Origin: an uncultured Bacteroidia bacterium
Lineage (GTDB): Bacteria > Bacteroidota > Bacteroidia > J057 > CALAJH01
Length of the DNA stretch: 61,991 bases
NCBI GenBank assembly: GCA_937922655.1
Contig: CALAJH010000008.1
Span: forward strand, 1-61,991
Direction: 5' to 3'
Position 1 is the stretch's first letter. The number at the start of each line of letters is the position of its first letter. Under the pieces are notes generated by a model. The model saw only the letters and a program-made list of their open reading frames with translations, was not told where the DNA came from and made no database searches. The translations under genes were made by a program, and so were the position numbers. Below, piece by piece: positions 44,884-53,267 of the stretch.

Positions 44884-47079
44884 ATGAAAAAACTTTTAGT
44901 TTTTGCGGTTTGTGTGGTCGTTTCGGGCAAAGCGTTTGCACAAAAGTGCGCCACGGACGAAATGATGCGCATCGAACGCGAAAACCATCCGGAAACCGAA
45001 TTGTTGAGAAAGCAAATCGAGGAGCATGTGACGCGTTTTGTCGAAAACGAAAAACGCCGCGCCGAAAAAACCACCGACGAGCTTCCGCGTTCGCGTTTCA
45101 TTATTCCTTGTGTAGTTCACGTCGTTCATCGCAACGTCGACAATCCCGTAGAAAAACTGTCCTTTGCCCGGGTGCAATCGCAGTTCGACGCGCTTTTCAA
45201 CGACTTTCGGCGCGTGCCCGGCACGCGCGGCTGGGGCGCGGGCGTCGATACCGAAATCGAATTTCAACTGGCGACCATCGACCCGTGGGGGCAGCCGACC
45301 AACGGCGTCGATTACGTGGTTTCCGACGCATGGGCCGACCTCGAACGCAATCTCGAAGACGAACCCATGAAACTCGCCAGCTACTGGGACAAAGACCGTT
45401 ATTTCAATATTTGGACGGTGCGTCAAATCGACGACGGTTCGATTCTTGGTTATGCGTTCAAACCCGAATCGGGTTACGACCGCGACGGCATCGTCGTCAA
45501 ATACAATTGTTTCGGGACTTTGTCCGCGGGCGGCCAGTTTCTGCCGGGCAACAACCTCGGACGAACGACGACGCACGAAATCGGCCATTGGCTGTCGCTC
45601 GACCACCCGTTTCACGACCATACCGGCGGCACGAATGGGTGCCATCAAGGTTTTTGCACCCAAACGGGCGACAAAATTTGCGACACGCCGCCCGCCGCCG
45701 CCCCGTCCTACGGCGTTTTTTCGGCCCGCAAAAATTCGTGTGTGTTCGACGTTCCCGACCTGCCCGACAACCCGCGATTGTACATGGACTACCTCAACGA
45801 CGCGGGCCTCAACCTTTTTTCGCCCCAACAAGCGGCACAAATGCGGGCCGTATTGCAAATGACCAATCTCGGTCGCCGTTACCAACTTTGGCAAAAATAC
45901 GTCCACGAAGAAACGGGGGTCGGTTCGTACAAAGCCCCCAAAGCCAATTTTTGGGCCTCCAACCTCCGTCCTTGTCCCGGTTCGCCGGTACAATTCTTGG
46001 ATTATTCGCAAAACCGGCCCACCGAATACCTTTGGCGTTTTCCCGGCGGCGTACCCGAAACGTCCACCGACGCCGCCCCCGTCGTTGCCTACCCCGCCCC
46101 GGGAAATTACAGCGTCGAACTGGTGGTACGCAATCTTTCGGGCGTAAGCGACAGCATTCGCAAATCGGGATTTATCCGCGTCATCGACACCGTACCCTTG
46201 CCCTTGAACCAAAATTTCAACGGCGCCTACGACCCCGTCTATTTTCCGACGGGTGGCTGGTACGTTTTCAATCCCGACTCGATAACCACCGAAATTTCAC
46301 GACGTTGGGACGGCGTGGGTCACGGACATTTAAGCCCCGGCGGCTGTGCCAGAATGCGTTTCCACACCTACTCCGACTACAACCAAGAAGACGGATTGGT
46401 GGCTCCGGGGGTGAGTTTGGCCGGCGCCGATTCGGGCGCGGTATTTAAATTTTCCTACGCTTACGCCCCTTATCAATCCCAGAGCCCCAACCTGCTTTTT
46501 ACCGATACGCTTTCGGTGCAAATGTCGTTGGATTGCGGGCATTCGTGGACGACGCTGTGGCGCCGGGGCGGCAACCAACTCATGACCGCCGCAGGCCCCA
46601 AAATGAGCGAATGGTTCGAACCGACGGCAAACGACTGGCGCCGCGACAGCGTTTCCATAGATTCGCTGACGCTCAAAGGTTCGCAAACCGTTCGTTTTCG
46701 GTTTTGGGCTAAAAACGGCTGGGGCAACAACCTTTTCATCGACGACGTTTTTTTCAACGCCTACCGCCGCAAGCCTTACGTTGCCGACACCCTTCCCGAC
46801 ACCACCCGTCGAACGCTTCTTTTGTCCGAGGCGCTTATCGATTTAAGCGTTTACCCCAATCCGTCCCGAAAACCAACGGTGCGCGTTGTAACGCGAAAAA
46901 CAACCGAGGCGACGCTCGAAGTTTACAACGCGACGGGCCGTCGGATATATTCCCGTGTCGTACCGTTGCGTTTCGGAGAAACGGATTTCGGCCTGCCCAC
47001 CGACGATTGGGCCTGCGGCGTTTACGCCGTGCGCCTCGCCGGAACGTCCCTTTCCACCCGTTGGGTCAAAAACGAATGA
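44884..47079 (+). CDS. Secreted M43 (pappalysin-like) zinc metalloprotease with PKD domain and T9SS tail
   Basis: A ~731-residue exported protease. ATG 44884 starts a signal peptide ending GKAFAQ. After a charged propeptide-like stretch comes the catalytic domain with HEIGHWLSLDHPF (residues ~230-240), the HExxHxxxxxH zinc site of M43 proteases such as cytophagalysin; the Met-turn region (RLYMDYLND) follows. Then a PKD domain (~360-440), a jelly-roll-like domain (~445-640, including LFTDTLSVQMSLDCG) and a type A T9SS sorting domain (VYPNPSRKPTVRVV). It probably digests extracellular proteins. It shares a divergent promoter region with the giant adhesin. Confidence 0.92.
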   Translation: MKKLLVFAVCVVVSGKAFAQKCATDEMMRIERENHPETELLRKQIEEHVTRFVENEKRRAEKTTDELPRSRFIIPCVVHVVHRNVDNPVEKLSFARVQSQFDALFNDFRRVPGTRGWGAGVDTEIEFQLATIDPWGQPTNGVDYVVSDAWADLERNLEDEPMKLASYWDKDRYFNIWTVRQIDDGSILGYAFKPESGYDRDGIVVKYNCFGTLSAGGQFLPGNNLGRTTTHEIGHWLSLDHPFHDHTGGTNGCHQGFCTQTGDKICDTPPAAAPSYGVFSARKNSCVFDVPDLPDNPRLYMDYLNDAGLNLFSPQQAAQMRAVLQMTNLGRRYQLWQKYVHEETGVGSYKAPKANFWASNLRPCPGSPVQFLDYSQNRPTEYLWRFPGGVPETSTDAAPVVAYPAPGNYSVELVVRNLSGVSDSIRKSGFIRVIDTVPLPLNQNFNGAYDPVYFPTGGWYVFNPDSITTEISRRWDGVGHGHLSPGGCARMRFHTYSDYNQEDGLVAPGVSLAGADSGAVFKFSYAYAPYQSQSPNLLFTDTLSVQMSLDCGHSWTTLWRRGGNQLMTAAGPKMSEWFEPTANDWRRDSVSIDSLTLKGSQTVRFRFWAKNGWGNNLFIDDVFFNAYRRKPYVADTLPDTTRRTLLLSEALIDLSVYPNPSRKPTVRVVTRKTTEATLEVYNATGRRIYSRVVPLRFGETDFGLPTDDWACGVYAVRLAGTSLSTRWVKNE

Positions 47080-47101
47080 CCTCCATCATTATTGTTGTGC
47101 T

Positions 47102-49171
47102 TTGACGCAAGAAAAAATAGAACATCGCGTTCGGAGCTTTTTTTCCGAACGTCCGTACAAATCGTACAATCCCGCGCAGGTGCGCAAACATTTGGGCGCC
47201 TACGGCAACGAAGCGTCCCGTTACGTCGACGCCGCCTTGTACAACTTGCTTGAGCGCGGATTTCTGGAACAAACCGACGATTTCCGTTATCGTAAACGCA
47301 TCGAACGCTCGTTTGCCGAGGGTAAATTGGAGCCGGTGCAAGGCGGGGGATGGAACGTTGTGCTCGACGACGGCACGTCGTTGGAACTCAACGGCGGCGA
47401 GGTCAAAGCCTTTGCCGGCGACCGCGTCAAGGTCGCACTCCAATCCAAAGGCCGTGCCGCGTTCGTGGAAACCGTGGCTTTTACCCGCCCGGAATTCATC
47501 GCCGTCGTCGTCAACGGGGGAGGACAAACGTATCTGGCCCCGCAAGACCCGCGTATCAAGACCGAATGCGTACCGTTGTGGGGCAAAGGCCCAAGGCCCC
47601 GAAAAGGCGACAAGGTACAGGCGCGCATCGTGCGTTGGAAAGGCGAAAAACCCGAGGCCGAAATCGTCAAAATCCTCGGAACCGCCGGCGACCACGAGGT
47701 CGAAATGCACGCCATCGTTTTGGAGTTCGGGCTGCCGACCGAATTTCCCGCCGAGGTACTGGCCGAAGCCGAAGCCATCCCCGCCGCCATTACGCCCGAA
47801 GAAATCGCCCGGCGCGCCGACTTTCGACGCATCCTTACCTTCACCATCGACCCCGAAGACGCCAAAGACTTCGACGACGCGCTTTCGTTTCAAATTTTGC
47901 CGACGGGCAACTTCGTCGTAGGCGTGCACATTGCCGACGTTTCCTATTACGTCAAGGAAGGCAGCGCCCTCGACGCCGAAGCCTACGAACGCGCCACCAG
48001 CGTTTACCTCGTCGACCGTACCCTGCCCATGCTCCCCGAACGCCTAAGCAACGACCTATGTTCGCTACGGCCCAACGAAGACCGGCTGTGTTTTTCGGCG
48101 GTGTTTGAATTGGACAAAAACGGCGAATTGGTCAGAGAATGGTTCGGACGCACGGTGATTCACAGCCGACGACGCTTTACCTACGAAGAAGCCCAAGAAA
48201 TCCTCGAAACCGGACGCGGCGACCACGCCCAAGTTCTGTCAACGCTCAACCGCCTCGCTTACAAACTTCGCGAACGCCGGTTTGCCGAAGGCTCCATCAA
48301 CTTTGAAACCGACGAAATCAAATTCAAGCTCGACGAAACGGGTCGTCCCATACACGCTTATAAAAAAACCCGCAAGGACGCCCACAAACTCATCGAGGAT
48401 TTTATGCTTTTGGCCAACCGACGCACGGCGTATTTTTTGTCTACGGGCGGCGCGAGCGTATACCGAATTCATCCCGCACCCGATATCGACAAACTCTGGG
48501 CCTTGCGCGGCTTCGTCAAAAACTTTGGTTACGAGCTCGACCTTAAAGACGCGCAAGCCACGGCTCGTTCGCTCAACCGCCTCTCCCGGGCCGTCGAAGG
48601 CAAACCCGAACAAAACATCGTCCATTCGGTGGCCATCCGTTCGATGTCCAAAGCCGTCTATTCCACCGAAAACGTGGGCCACTTCGCCCTCGGATTCGCC
48701 TATTACACCCACTTTACCAGCCCCATCCGCCGCTATCCCGACGTTTGGGTGCATCGGCTCATGGAGCGCAAACTCTTGGGGCGCCCCTTTCCCGGCGAAG
48801 AACGCCTCTTCGAAGAATGCAAGCACTGTTCGGAACGCGAAAAACGCGCCGCCGACGCCGAACGCGCATCCATCAAGTACAAACAAATCGAATTTTTGTC
48901 CTACCTCGAATCCGGCGTTTATGTCGGCGTGGTCAGCGGACTGACCGACTGGGGAATGTACGTCGAACTCTTGGAAAACCGATGCGAAGGCATGGTACCC
49001 CTACGCGACATGACCGACGACATGTACTATTTGGACGAAAACAAATACCAAATGACGGGCAAACGCACGAAAAAAACGTTTCGTTTGGGGGATATGGTCG
49101 AAGTGGAGGTCAAGAAGGTGAATTTGTTGCGTCGTCAGGCGGACTTTCGTTTGGTTCGGAAAATCGGTTAG
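47102..49171 (+). CDS. rnr: Ribonuclease R
   Basis: A ~690-residue 3'-5' exoribonuclease that degrades structured RNA and takes part in RNA quality control. Order: N-terminal winged-helix region (SYNPAQVRKHLGAYG...VDAALYNLLERGFLEQ), cold-shock domains, RNB catalytic domain with FTIDPEDAKDFDDALS (catalytic Asp cluster, ~250-262) and VDRTLPMLPERLSNDLCSL, HYTHFTSPIRRYPDVWVHRL-type sequence (here YYTHFTSPIRRYPD) and a C-terminal S1 domain (VYVGVVSGLTDWGMYVELLEN). No ATG fits the N-terminus; TTG 47102 is the best start, 22 nt after the protease stop. The 3' end overlaps a convergent gene by 62 nt. Confidence 0.93.
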   Translation: MTQEKIEHRVRSFFSERPYKSYNPAQVRKHLGAYGNEASRYVDAALYNLLERGFLEQTDDFRYRKRIERSFAEGKLEPVQGGGWNVVLDDGTSLELNGGEVKAFAGDRVKVALQSKGRAAFVETVAFTRPEFIAVVVNGGGQTYLAPQDPRIKTECVPLWGKGPRPRKGDKVQARIVRWKGEKPEAEIVKILGTAGDHEVEMHAIVLEFGLPTEFPAEVLAEAEAIPAAITPEEIARRADFRRILTFTIDPEDAKDFDDALSFQILPTGNFVVGVHIADVSYYVKEGSALDAEAYERATSVYLVDRTLPMLPERLSNDLCSLRPNEDRLCFSAVFELDKNGELVREWFGRTVIHSRRRFTYEEAQEILETGRGDHAQVLSTLNRLAYKLRERRFAEGSINFETDEIKFKLDETGRPIHAYKKTRKDAHKLIEDFMLLANRRTAYFLSTGGASVYRIHPAPDIDKLWALRGFVKNFGYELDLKDAQATARSLNRLSRAVEGKPEQNIVHSVAIRSMSKAVYSTENVGHFALGFAYYTHFTSPIRRYPDVWVHRLMERKLLGRPFPGEERLFEECKHCSEREKRAADAERASIKYKQIEFLSYLESGVYVGVVSGLTDWGMYVELLENRCEGMVPLRDMTDDMYYLDENKYQMTGKRTKKTFRLGDMVEVEVKKVNLLRRQADFRLVRKIG

Positions 49172-49436
49172 CCCGGGCGGCGGCGTATTTTTTACGCGTT
49201 TCGATTTTTTGGAGTTGTCGTTCGACGACGGCGCGGGCAAGACGTATTGCGGTTTCCGCGAGCGTGGGCGCCGCAAAAGCTTGGGCCGCAACGGATTCGG
49301 CGACGTCCACGCGATAAAGCGCCTGCATGAGACCCGCAAAATCGTTGCGCAACATGTTTTCGATGTTTTCGGCCAACTTCTGCTCGAACGCACGCCGCCC
49401 GTCGGGGTCGTCGACGGCAATAAGGTCAAAGGTCAT
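49110..49436 (-). CDS. Conserved-looking hypothetical protein
   Basis: A 108-residue, probably all-helical protein with no signal or membrane segment: FEQKLAENIENMLRNDFAGLMQALYRVDVAE, then AIRLARAVVERQLQKIETRKKY and a polar tail. I recall similar short Bacteroidota proteins with an LYRIDV-x-E...ERQ-x-KI-x-TR core but no function. It overlaps the SPOR gene by 4 nt (ATGA), so it is its operon partner. Its last 62 nt overlap RNase R on the opposite strand. Confidence 0.65.
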   Translation of the reverse strand: MTFDLIAVDDPDGRRAFEQKLAENIENMLRNDFAGLMQALYRVDVAESVAAQAFAAPTLAETAIRLARAVVERQLQKIETRKKYAAARANRFSEPNESPPDDATNSPS

Positions 49437-49897
49437 TCGGCGACTTTATCGGGAAGAATAAACGCGGGAGGAAAATCGGATTTGATTTTGTCGCAAAAGG
49501 CTTGCGCCTCGCTTTTGGACTTGAAATTGCCGACGCGGACTTTATAATACGGACGGTCGTAAAAAGAGTATACTTCGACGTCGGGATATTTGGCAAGGAA
49601 ATCGAAACGGGCGTTGTTGGCGCCGGCGCCGTTGCCGGAATAAATTTGTACGCGCCAACCTTGCCTGTCGGCGCCGACCGGAGTTTGGGAGCGTTGGCGA
49701 AAACGTTCGAGCTGTTGGCGAAGGGCGCTGTCGAGCTCGGTTTTTACGGTCAATCGTCTTCCTATGACGGACTTGGGCGTTTGGGGCGGCAAATCAATCG
49801 AGACCGATAAGCTTTCGCGAAAACGATAGGCGCTCAAGTCGGGTAGATTCTGGCCTAAAGCCCACGTACACGAAAACGCCATCCATAGCATAAGCAT
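49433..49897 (-). CDS. Exported SPOR-domain protein
   Basis: A 154-residue protein with a short signal sequence (WMAFSCTWALGQ) and a C-terminal SPOR domain (~80-150): GWRVQIYSGNGAGANNARFDF, YPDVEVYSFYDRPYYKVRVGNF and SKSEAQAFCDKIK. SPOR domains bind glycan strands lacking stem peptides, often at the division site, so a cell-wall or division role is likely. A full promoter abuts the start by 4 nt. The downstream hypothetical gene is coupled. Confidence 0.82.
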   Translation of the reverse strand: MLMLWMAFSCTWALGQNLPDLSAYRFRESLSVSIDLPPQTPKSVIGRRLTVKTELDSALRQQLERFRQRSQTPVGADRQGWRVQIYSGNGAGANNARFDFLAKYPDVEVYSFYDRPYYKVRVGNFKSKSEAQAFCDKIKSDFPPAFILPDKVAE

Positions 49898-49901
49898 ACC
49901 A

Positions 49902-49933
49902 CAAAGTTAGTAAAAATTACGCACCCACGCCAA
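49902..49933 (-). promoter_or_regulatory. Promoter abutting the SPOR gene
   Basis: TTG (complement of 49931-49933), 21-nt spacer, TAACTTTG (49902-49909) on the minus strand, then only TGGT before the ATG. A full -33/-7 match with essentially no leader. Confidence 0.7.
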
Positions 49934-49960
49934 TTGTGACAACGTAGAGGAGATCCGGCG

Positions 49961-50046
49961 TACCGAGGACGGGAATCGAACCCGTACTGTCCTTACGGAC
50001 AACAGGATTTTAAGTCCTGCGCGTCTACCTATTCCGCCACCTCGGC
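49961..50046 (-). tRNA. tRNA-Leu (anticodon TAA)
   Basis: 86 nt: acceptor GCCGAGG / CCTCGGT (one G-U pair), D-arm, anticodon loop CTTAAAA giving TAA, a class II variable arm (TGTCCGTAAGGACA), T-arm GGTTCGATTCC and discriminator A, as for leucine tRNAs. CCA is not encoded. It is downstream of tRNA-Gly in the same transcription direction. Confidence 0.95.
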
Positions 50047-50054
50047 CCAAAAGA

Positions 50055-50076
50055 AAAGGGGGGAAAATCCCCCCTT
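50055..50076 (-). terminator. GC-rich hairpin between tRNA-Gly and tRNA-Leu
   Basis: GGGGGG-ATTTT-CCCCCC on the minus strand followed by TTTTCTTTT. It has the form of an intrinsic terminator between two tRNA genes. It may instead be a processing spacer, since tRNA-Leu has no promoter of its own. Confidence 0.6.
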
Positions 50077-50086
50077 GTTTCGTTCG

Positions 50087-50159
50087 AGCGGGAGACGAGA
50101 CTCGAACCCGCGACCCTAACCTTGGCAAGGTTATGCTCTACCAACTGAGCTACTCCCGC
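50087..50159 (-). tRNA. tRNA-Gly (anticodon GCC)
   Basis: 73 nt with acceptor GCGGGAG / CTCCCGC, D-arm AGCTCAGTTGGTAGAGC, anticodon loop TTGCCAA (GCC), T-arm GGGTTCGAGTC and discriminator T, as for glycine. CCA is not encoded. Confidence 0.96.
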
Positions 50160-50174
50160 GTCTAAATTGCGATG

Positions 50175-50206
50175 CAAAGTTAGCGCCTTTGCACAATACC
50201 GCGCAA
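50175..50206 (-). promoter_or_regulatory. Promoter of the tRNA-Gly/tRNA-Leu unit
   Basis: TTG (complement of 50204-50206), 21-nt spacer, TAACTTTG (50175-50182) on the minus strand, 15 nt from the tRNA-Gly 5' end. Confidence 0.65.
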
Positions 50207-50275
50207 TAGCTTGCCGCAATTTTTTTTATTTTTTTGAATCCCAAAATTAAACTCCCTAAATATTGGCAAGCGGCA

Positions 50276-51364
50276 TTACTGCACTTGCACAAATTTTTCG
50301 GGGCGTCCCAAAATGTAAAGCTGGCGTACATGCGCCCGCAACGCCGACCGAAACGACGGAAACTCGTTGTATTTGACCTTGAACTCTTCGCAGGTTTCGC
50401 GCAAAATCTTGTTGATTTTGGGATAGTGGACGTGGCAAACATTGGGAAAAAGGTGATGTTCGACCTGAAAGTTCAAACCGCCGATGCACCAACTCAGAAT
50501 ACGATTTTTTACGCCGAAGTTGGCCGTCGTCGCCAACTGATGTTTGGCCCATTCGTTGTCGATTTTGAGGGTTTCGGGATTGGGTTCGGGATACTCGGTG
50601 TTTTCGTAAACGTGCGCCAACTGAAAAACCACCGAAATCACAAAGCCGATGACCAAGTGAATGAAAAGGTAGCACAACAACACGCCCCACCACGGATGGA
50701 AAAAGCTCGGTATGACGAGCGCGTAAATAAAAACGAAAAGCTTAAAACCGAAAAGGATAAATAAATCTTTGCGGCTGAGTTTGGGCAGTTCGTAATTCTC
50801 AATTTTGCCGGTAAGCAGTTTGCGGTAATCGGCGTAGTGAATCCAAACGATGGAAAGGAGCGAATACAAAAAGAAGGCGTAGATGTATTGATAACGGTGG
50901 ATTTTATAGTAAGGTTGTTGAGGGGCGAGGCGGATGAGGTCGTCTTGGGCGATGTCCCCGTCCCACTCCGGGATGTTGGTGTAGGTATGGTGGATGACGT
51001 TGTGCTTGGTTTTCCACAAAGCGACGCTGGCGCCGATAAGGTCGAGCGAATGCGCCAATACCGCGTTCACCCAACCTTTTTTGCTGTAACTGCGGTGGGC
51101 GGCGTCGTGCATGATGTTGAAGCCGATGCCCGCCACCGTAAACGCCATCGCCAAGCAAAGCAGGAGCGTAATGTAAATAGGCCATTGGAAAAACACCAAC
51201 GCCACGTAGATACCGACAAAACTCAGCCCAATTATCGCCGTTTTGACCTTCATTTCCGTGTTGGCCGTCGGCTTGATGTTGTTTTGCGCAAAATAGTCGC
51301 TGACCCGCTTTTTAAGCTCTTGATAAAAGCGGGCGTTTTTGTTGTCAAAAGTGACTTTTTTCAA
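50276..51364 (-). CDS. Fatty acid desaturase (acyl-lipid/acyl-CoA type)
   Basis: A 362-residue membrane di-iron enzyme that introduces a double bond into fatty acyl chains. The three histidine boxes are present: HDAAH (86-90), HNVIHH (121-126) and QVEHH (300-304), in front-end desaturase style. About four hydrophobic segments surround them. The start is a TTG at 51364. The first in-frame ATG (residue 38) would remove conserved N-terminal sequence. Likely role: membrane fluidity or modified lipid synthesis. Regiochemistry cannot be told. Confidence 0.9.
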   Translation of the reverse strand: MKKVTFDNKNARFYQELKKRVSDYFAQNNIKPTANTEMKVKTAIIGLSFVGIYVALVFFQWPIYITLLLCLAMAFTVAGIGFNIMHDAAHRSYSKKGWVNAVLAHSLDLIGASVALWKTKHNVIHHTYTNIPEWDGDIAQDDLIRLAPQQPYYKIHRYQYIYAFFLYSLLSIVWIHYADYRKLLTGKIENYELPKLSRKDLFILFGFKLFVFIYALVIPSFFHPWWGVLLCYLFIHLVIGFVISVVFQLAHVYENTEYPEPNPETLKIDNEWAKHQLATTANFGVKNRILSWCIGGLNFQVEHHLFPNVCHVHYPKINKILRETCEEFKVKYNEFPSFRSALRAHVRQLYILGRPEKFVQVQ

Positions 51365-51595
51365 CTTAAAAAAATTTAATTATGCAATTTAGGCCAATTA
51401 TGTTTAGCAAACATTAAGCGCGGGTAAATATTTGCTATATTTACTATGCTCCGTTCTTACACGGCCGGCGCAGCTTCGCGTACATATGTTTTTGTAGGTT
51501 GATTTCATCCGCGGCTTACGAATTTTGGCAAGCGCGGACGTAAGCGCTCCGCCACGCCACCCGGAAAAAAGTGTCCAATCGTCCGAAAACGCCAC

Positions 51596-52024
51596 TTAAA
51601 ACGGCAGGTCGTCGCTTTCTTCGAGTTCGTCGACTTTGGACGGCGAGTAAGACGAAGTGTCCGACTTTTTTTCTTGGGCATACGCTTTGTCCACATCCCG
51701 AGCCTCGAAACGGGTTTTGGCCGACAACGTTTCCCGTACCTCGTCGCTCGCATACACTTCATAGACGCTCAAGGTGTTGAAATATAAAGTTTCGCCCTTG
51801 GGATTGGTCCACTCGCGACCGCGCAAATTAAATCTAACCGTTACCGTGTCGCCAACGTTGAAGCGATCGAGCAGTTCGCATTTGTCGTTCATCGTTTCAA
51901 ATTTGACCAATTGGGGAAATTGACCGTCTTGGATTTCCAAAACAAACTCGCGCTTGGTGAGTTTATCGTTAATTCTTTGAGCGTCGAAAAGTTTATAAAT
52001 TTTGCCCGTTGCGTTGTAAATCAT
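51596..52024 (-). CDS. DUF3127 protein with SSB-like C-terminal tip
   Basis: A 142-residue protein with a DUF3127 core (GKIYKLFDAQRINDKLTKREFVLEIQDG...GDTVTVRFNLRGREWTNPKGETLYFNTLS), a predicted OB-fold-like, Bacteroidota-typical domain. A polar linker ends in the acidic tip ELEESDDLPF, close to the DDDIPF tail by which single-stranded DNA-binding protein recruits partners. This suggests a nucleic-acid-binding accessory, but function is unproven. ATG 52024 is preferred over TTG 52039. The start lies inside the 3' end of the upstream YihY gene (32-nt overlap). Confidence 0.82.
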   Translation of the reverse strand: MIYNATGKIYKLFDAQRINDKLTKREFVLEIQDGQFPQLVKFETMNDKCELLDRFNVGDTVTVRFNLRGREWTNPKGETLYFNTLSVYEVYASDEVRETLSAKTRFEARDVDKAYAQEKKSDTSSYSPSKVDELEESDDLPF

Positions 52025-53003
52025 TGCGTCGATGTTCAATTTTTGCCCGAACGATGTTCACGTCCAGATAATATCCTATAATAATTACCCAAGAAATGTA
52101 ATAAAACCACAGCATGAGGGCGATAACCGCGCCTAACGTGCCGTAAATTTGATTATAATTCGTAAAATTAACAAAATAATAGGTCAAAACGATTTGCGCC
52201 GCCAACATTAATATTGAAGCAACGAACGAGCCCGGCGAACTAAAACGCCAAAGGTTCTTTTGGGCCGGCGCCGCCTTGTATAAAAATGAAATCGAGACGT
52301 ACAACAACAACCATTCCAATCCCCAACGTCCCAATCCGACAAGATAGTAATCGAAACCGAACGCCTTGATTTCCGCAACGGCAATTTTTTTTGCAATGTT
52401 TGCCAACCACAACTCGCCCGTTACAATGACCGCCAGCCCCGTCAAAGCAATCAAAAGCAACATTAACAACAGGGCGAGGGCTTTAAGATTTTTTTTCAAC
52501 AGGTTTTGACGGATTCGCGGGCGAAAATCCACCGCGTCGCATACGTTCATGAGCGTAATCACCCCGCGCGAGGCCGTGAACAGCACCGAAGCCACCGTCA
52601 AGGACATCGCGCCCCAGCCCGCGCCGTCGAACAAATCCTCCACCGTCCGGGACAATATCGCATACCCTTGAGGCGGAAAGACCTGCGACAACAGCTCCAG
52701 CGTCCGTTCCTCCAACCTCTCGACGGGTACGAACGGTATCAATTGGAAAGCGAAAATCAGTGCCGGAAACACCGACAAAAAAAAGTTGAACGCCATCGCC
52801 TGCGCCGATAAATTGAGCGTCGGCCGGCTCAATCCGCGAAAAAAATATCGGGAGATGTCGTAGAGCGACTCTCCTTTGAAGCCGGGCAGACGCAAACGCC
52901 TGCTCCAATAACGCACCCAACTCGCAATTCGAACAAGGCGGCGCAAAAAACGATGGCGGTTTCCCTGTTTTCGAGACAAATTTTTTGCGCAAATATCGCA
53001 CAA
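51993..53003 (-). CDS. YihY/BrkB-family inner membrane protein
   Basis: A ~336-residue integral membrane protein with about six hydrophobic segments. Family features are the early FNFFLSVFPALIFAFQLIPFVP, ASVLFTASRGVITLMNVCDAV, and the late YGTLGAVIALMLWFYYISWVIIIG. Older annotations call this family ribonuclease BN in error; the true function is unknown. The 5' end is uncertain: TTG 53003 gives a Cys-containing stretch, and a start ~30 codons further in would match family length better. It overlaps DUF3127. Confidence 0.82.
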   Translation of the reverse strand: MCDICAKNLSRKQGNRHRFLRRLVRIASWVRYWSRRLRLPGFKGESLYDISRYFFRGLSRPTLNLSAQAMAFNFFLSVFPALIFAFQLIPFVPVERLEERTLELLSQVFPPQGYAILSRTVEDLFDGAGWGAMSLTVASVLFTASRGVITLMNVCDAVDFRPRIRQNLLKKNLKALALLLMLLLIALTGLAVIVTGELWLANIAKKIAVAEIKAFGFDYYLVGLGRWGLEWLLLYVSISFLYKAAPAQKNLWRFSSPGSFVASILMLAAQIVLTYYFVNFTNYNQIYGTLGAVIALMLWFYYISWVIIIGYYLDVNIVRAKIEHRRNDLQRNGQNL

Positions 53004-53194
53004 AAAAACGCTTCAACGCCAAAACGACACGAACGCGCGCAACACAAAACAAACCATGAAGATGAAAAAATATCCACGGCATTAATTGGTGTTAAACGGC
53101 AAATATATGTTTGCGGGGCAAGGGATGTTTTTTTTCGTCGTTACCCGTGGCGCACTACCAATCGACGATGCATCGCTAACTACCGAATATTTCC

Positions 53195-53202
53195 TATATT
53201 TG
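53195..53202 (+). promoter_or_regulatory. -7 box for the AAA ATPase
   Basis: TATATTTG, 65 nt upstream of the ATG at 53268. No -33 TTG at standard spacing. Confidence 0.45.
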
Positions 53203-53267
53203 AGTCCTCATTTGAAAAACCACCTACGAAGGCTGAAAGCCAAAGTTTTCGGCGTCGATTCTATTGA

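Noticed and set aside
51404-51595. 63-codon frame between the desaturase and DUF3127
   Set aside because: No promoter or hydrophobic or family pattern; composition resembles intergenic sequence.
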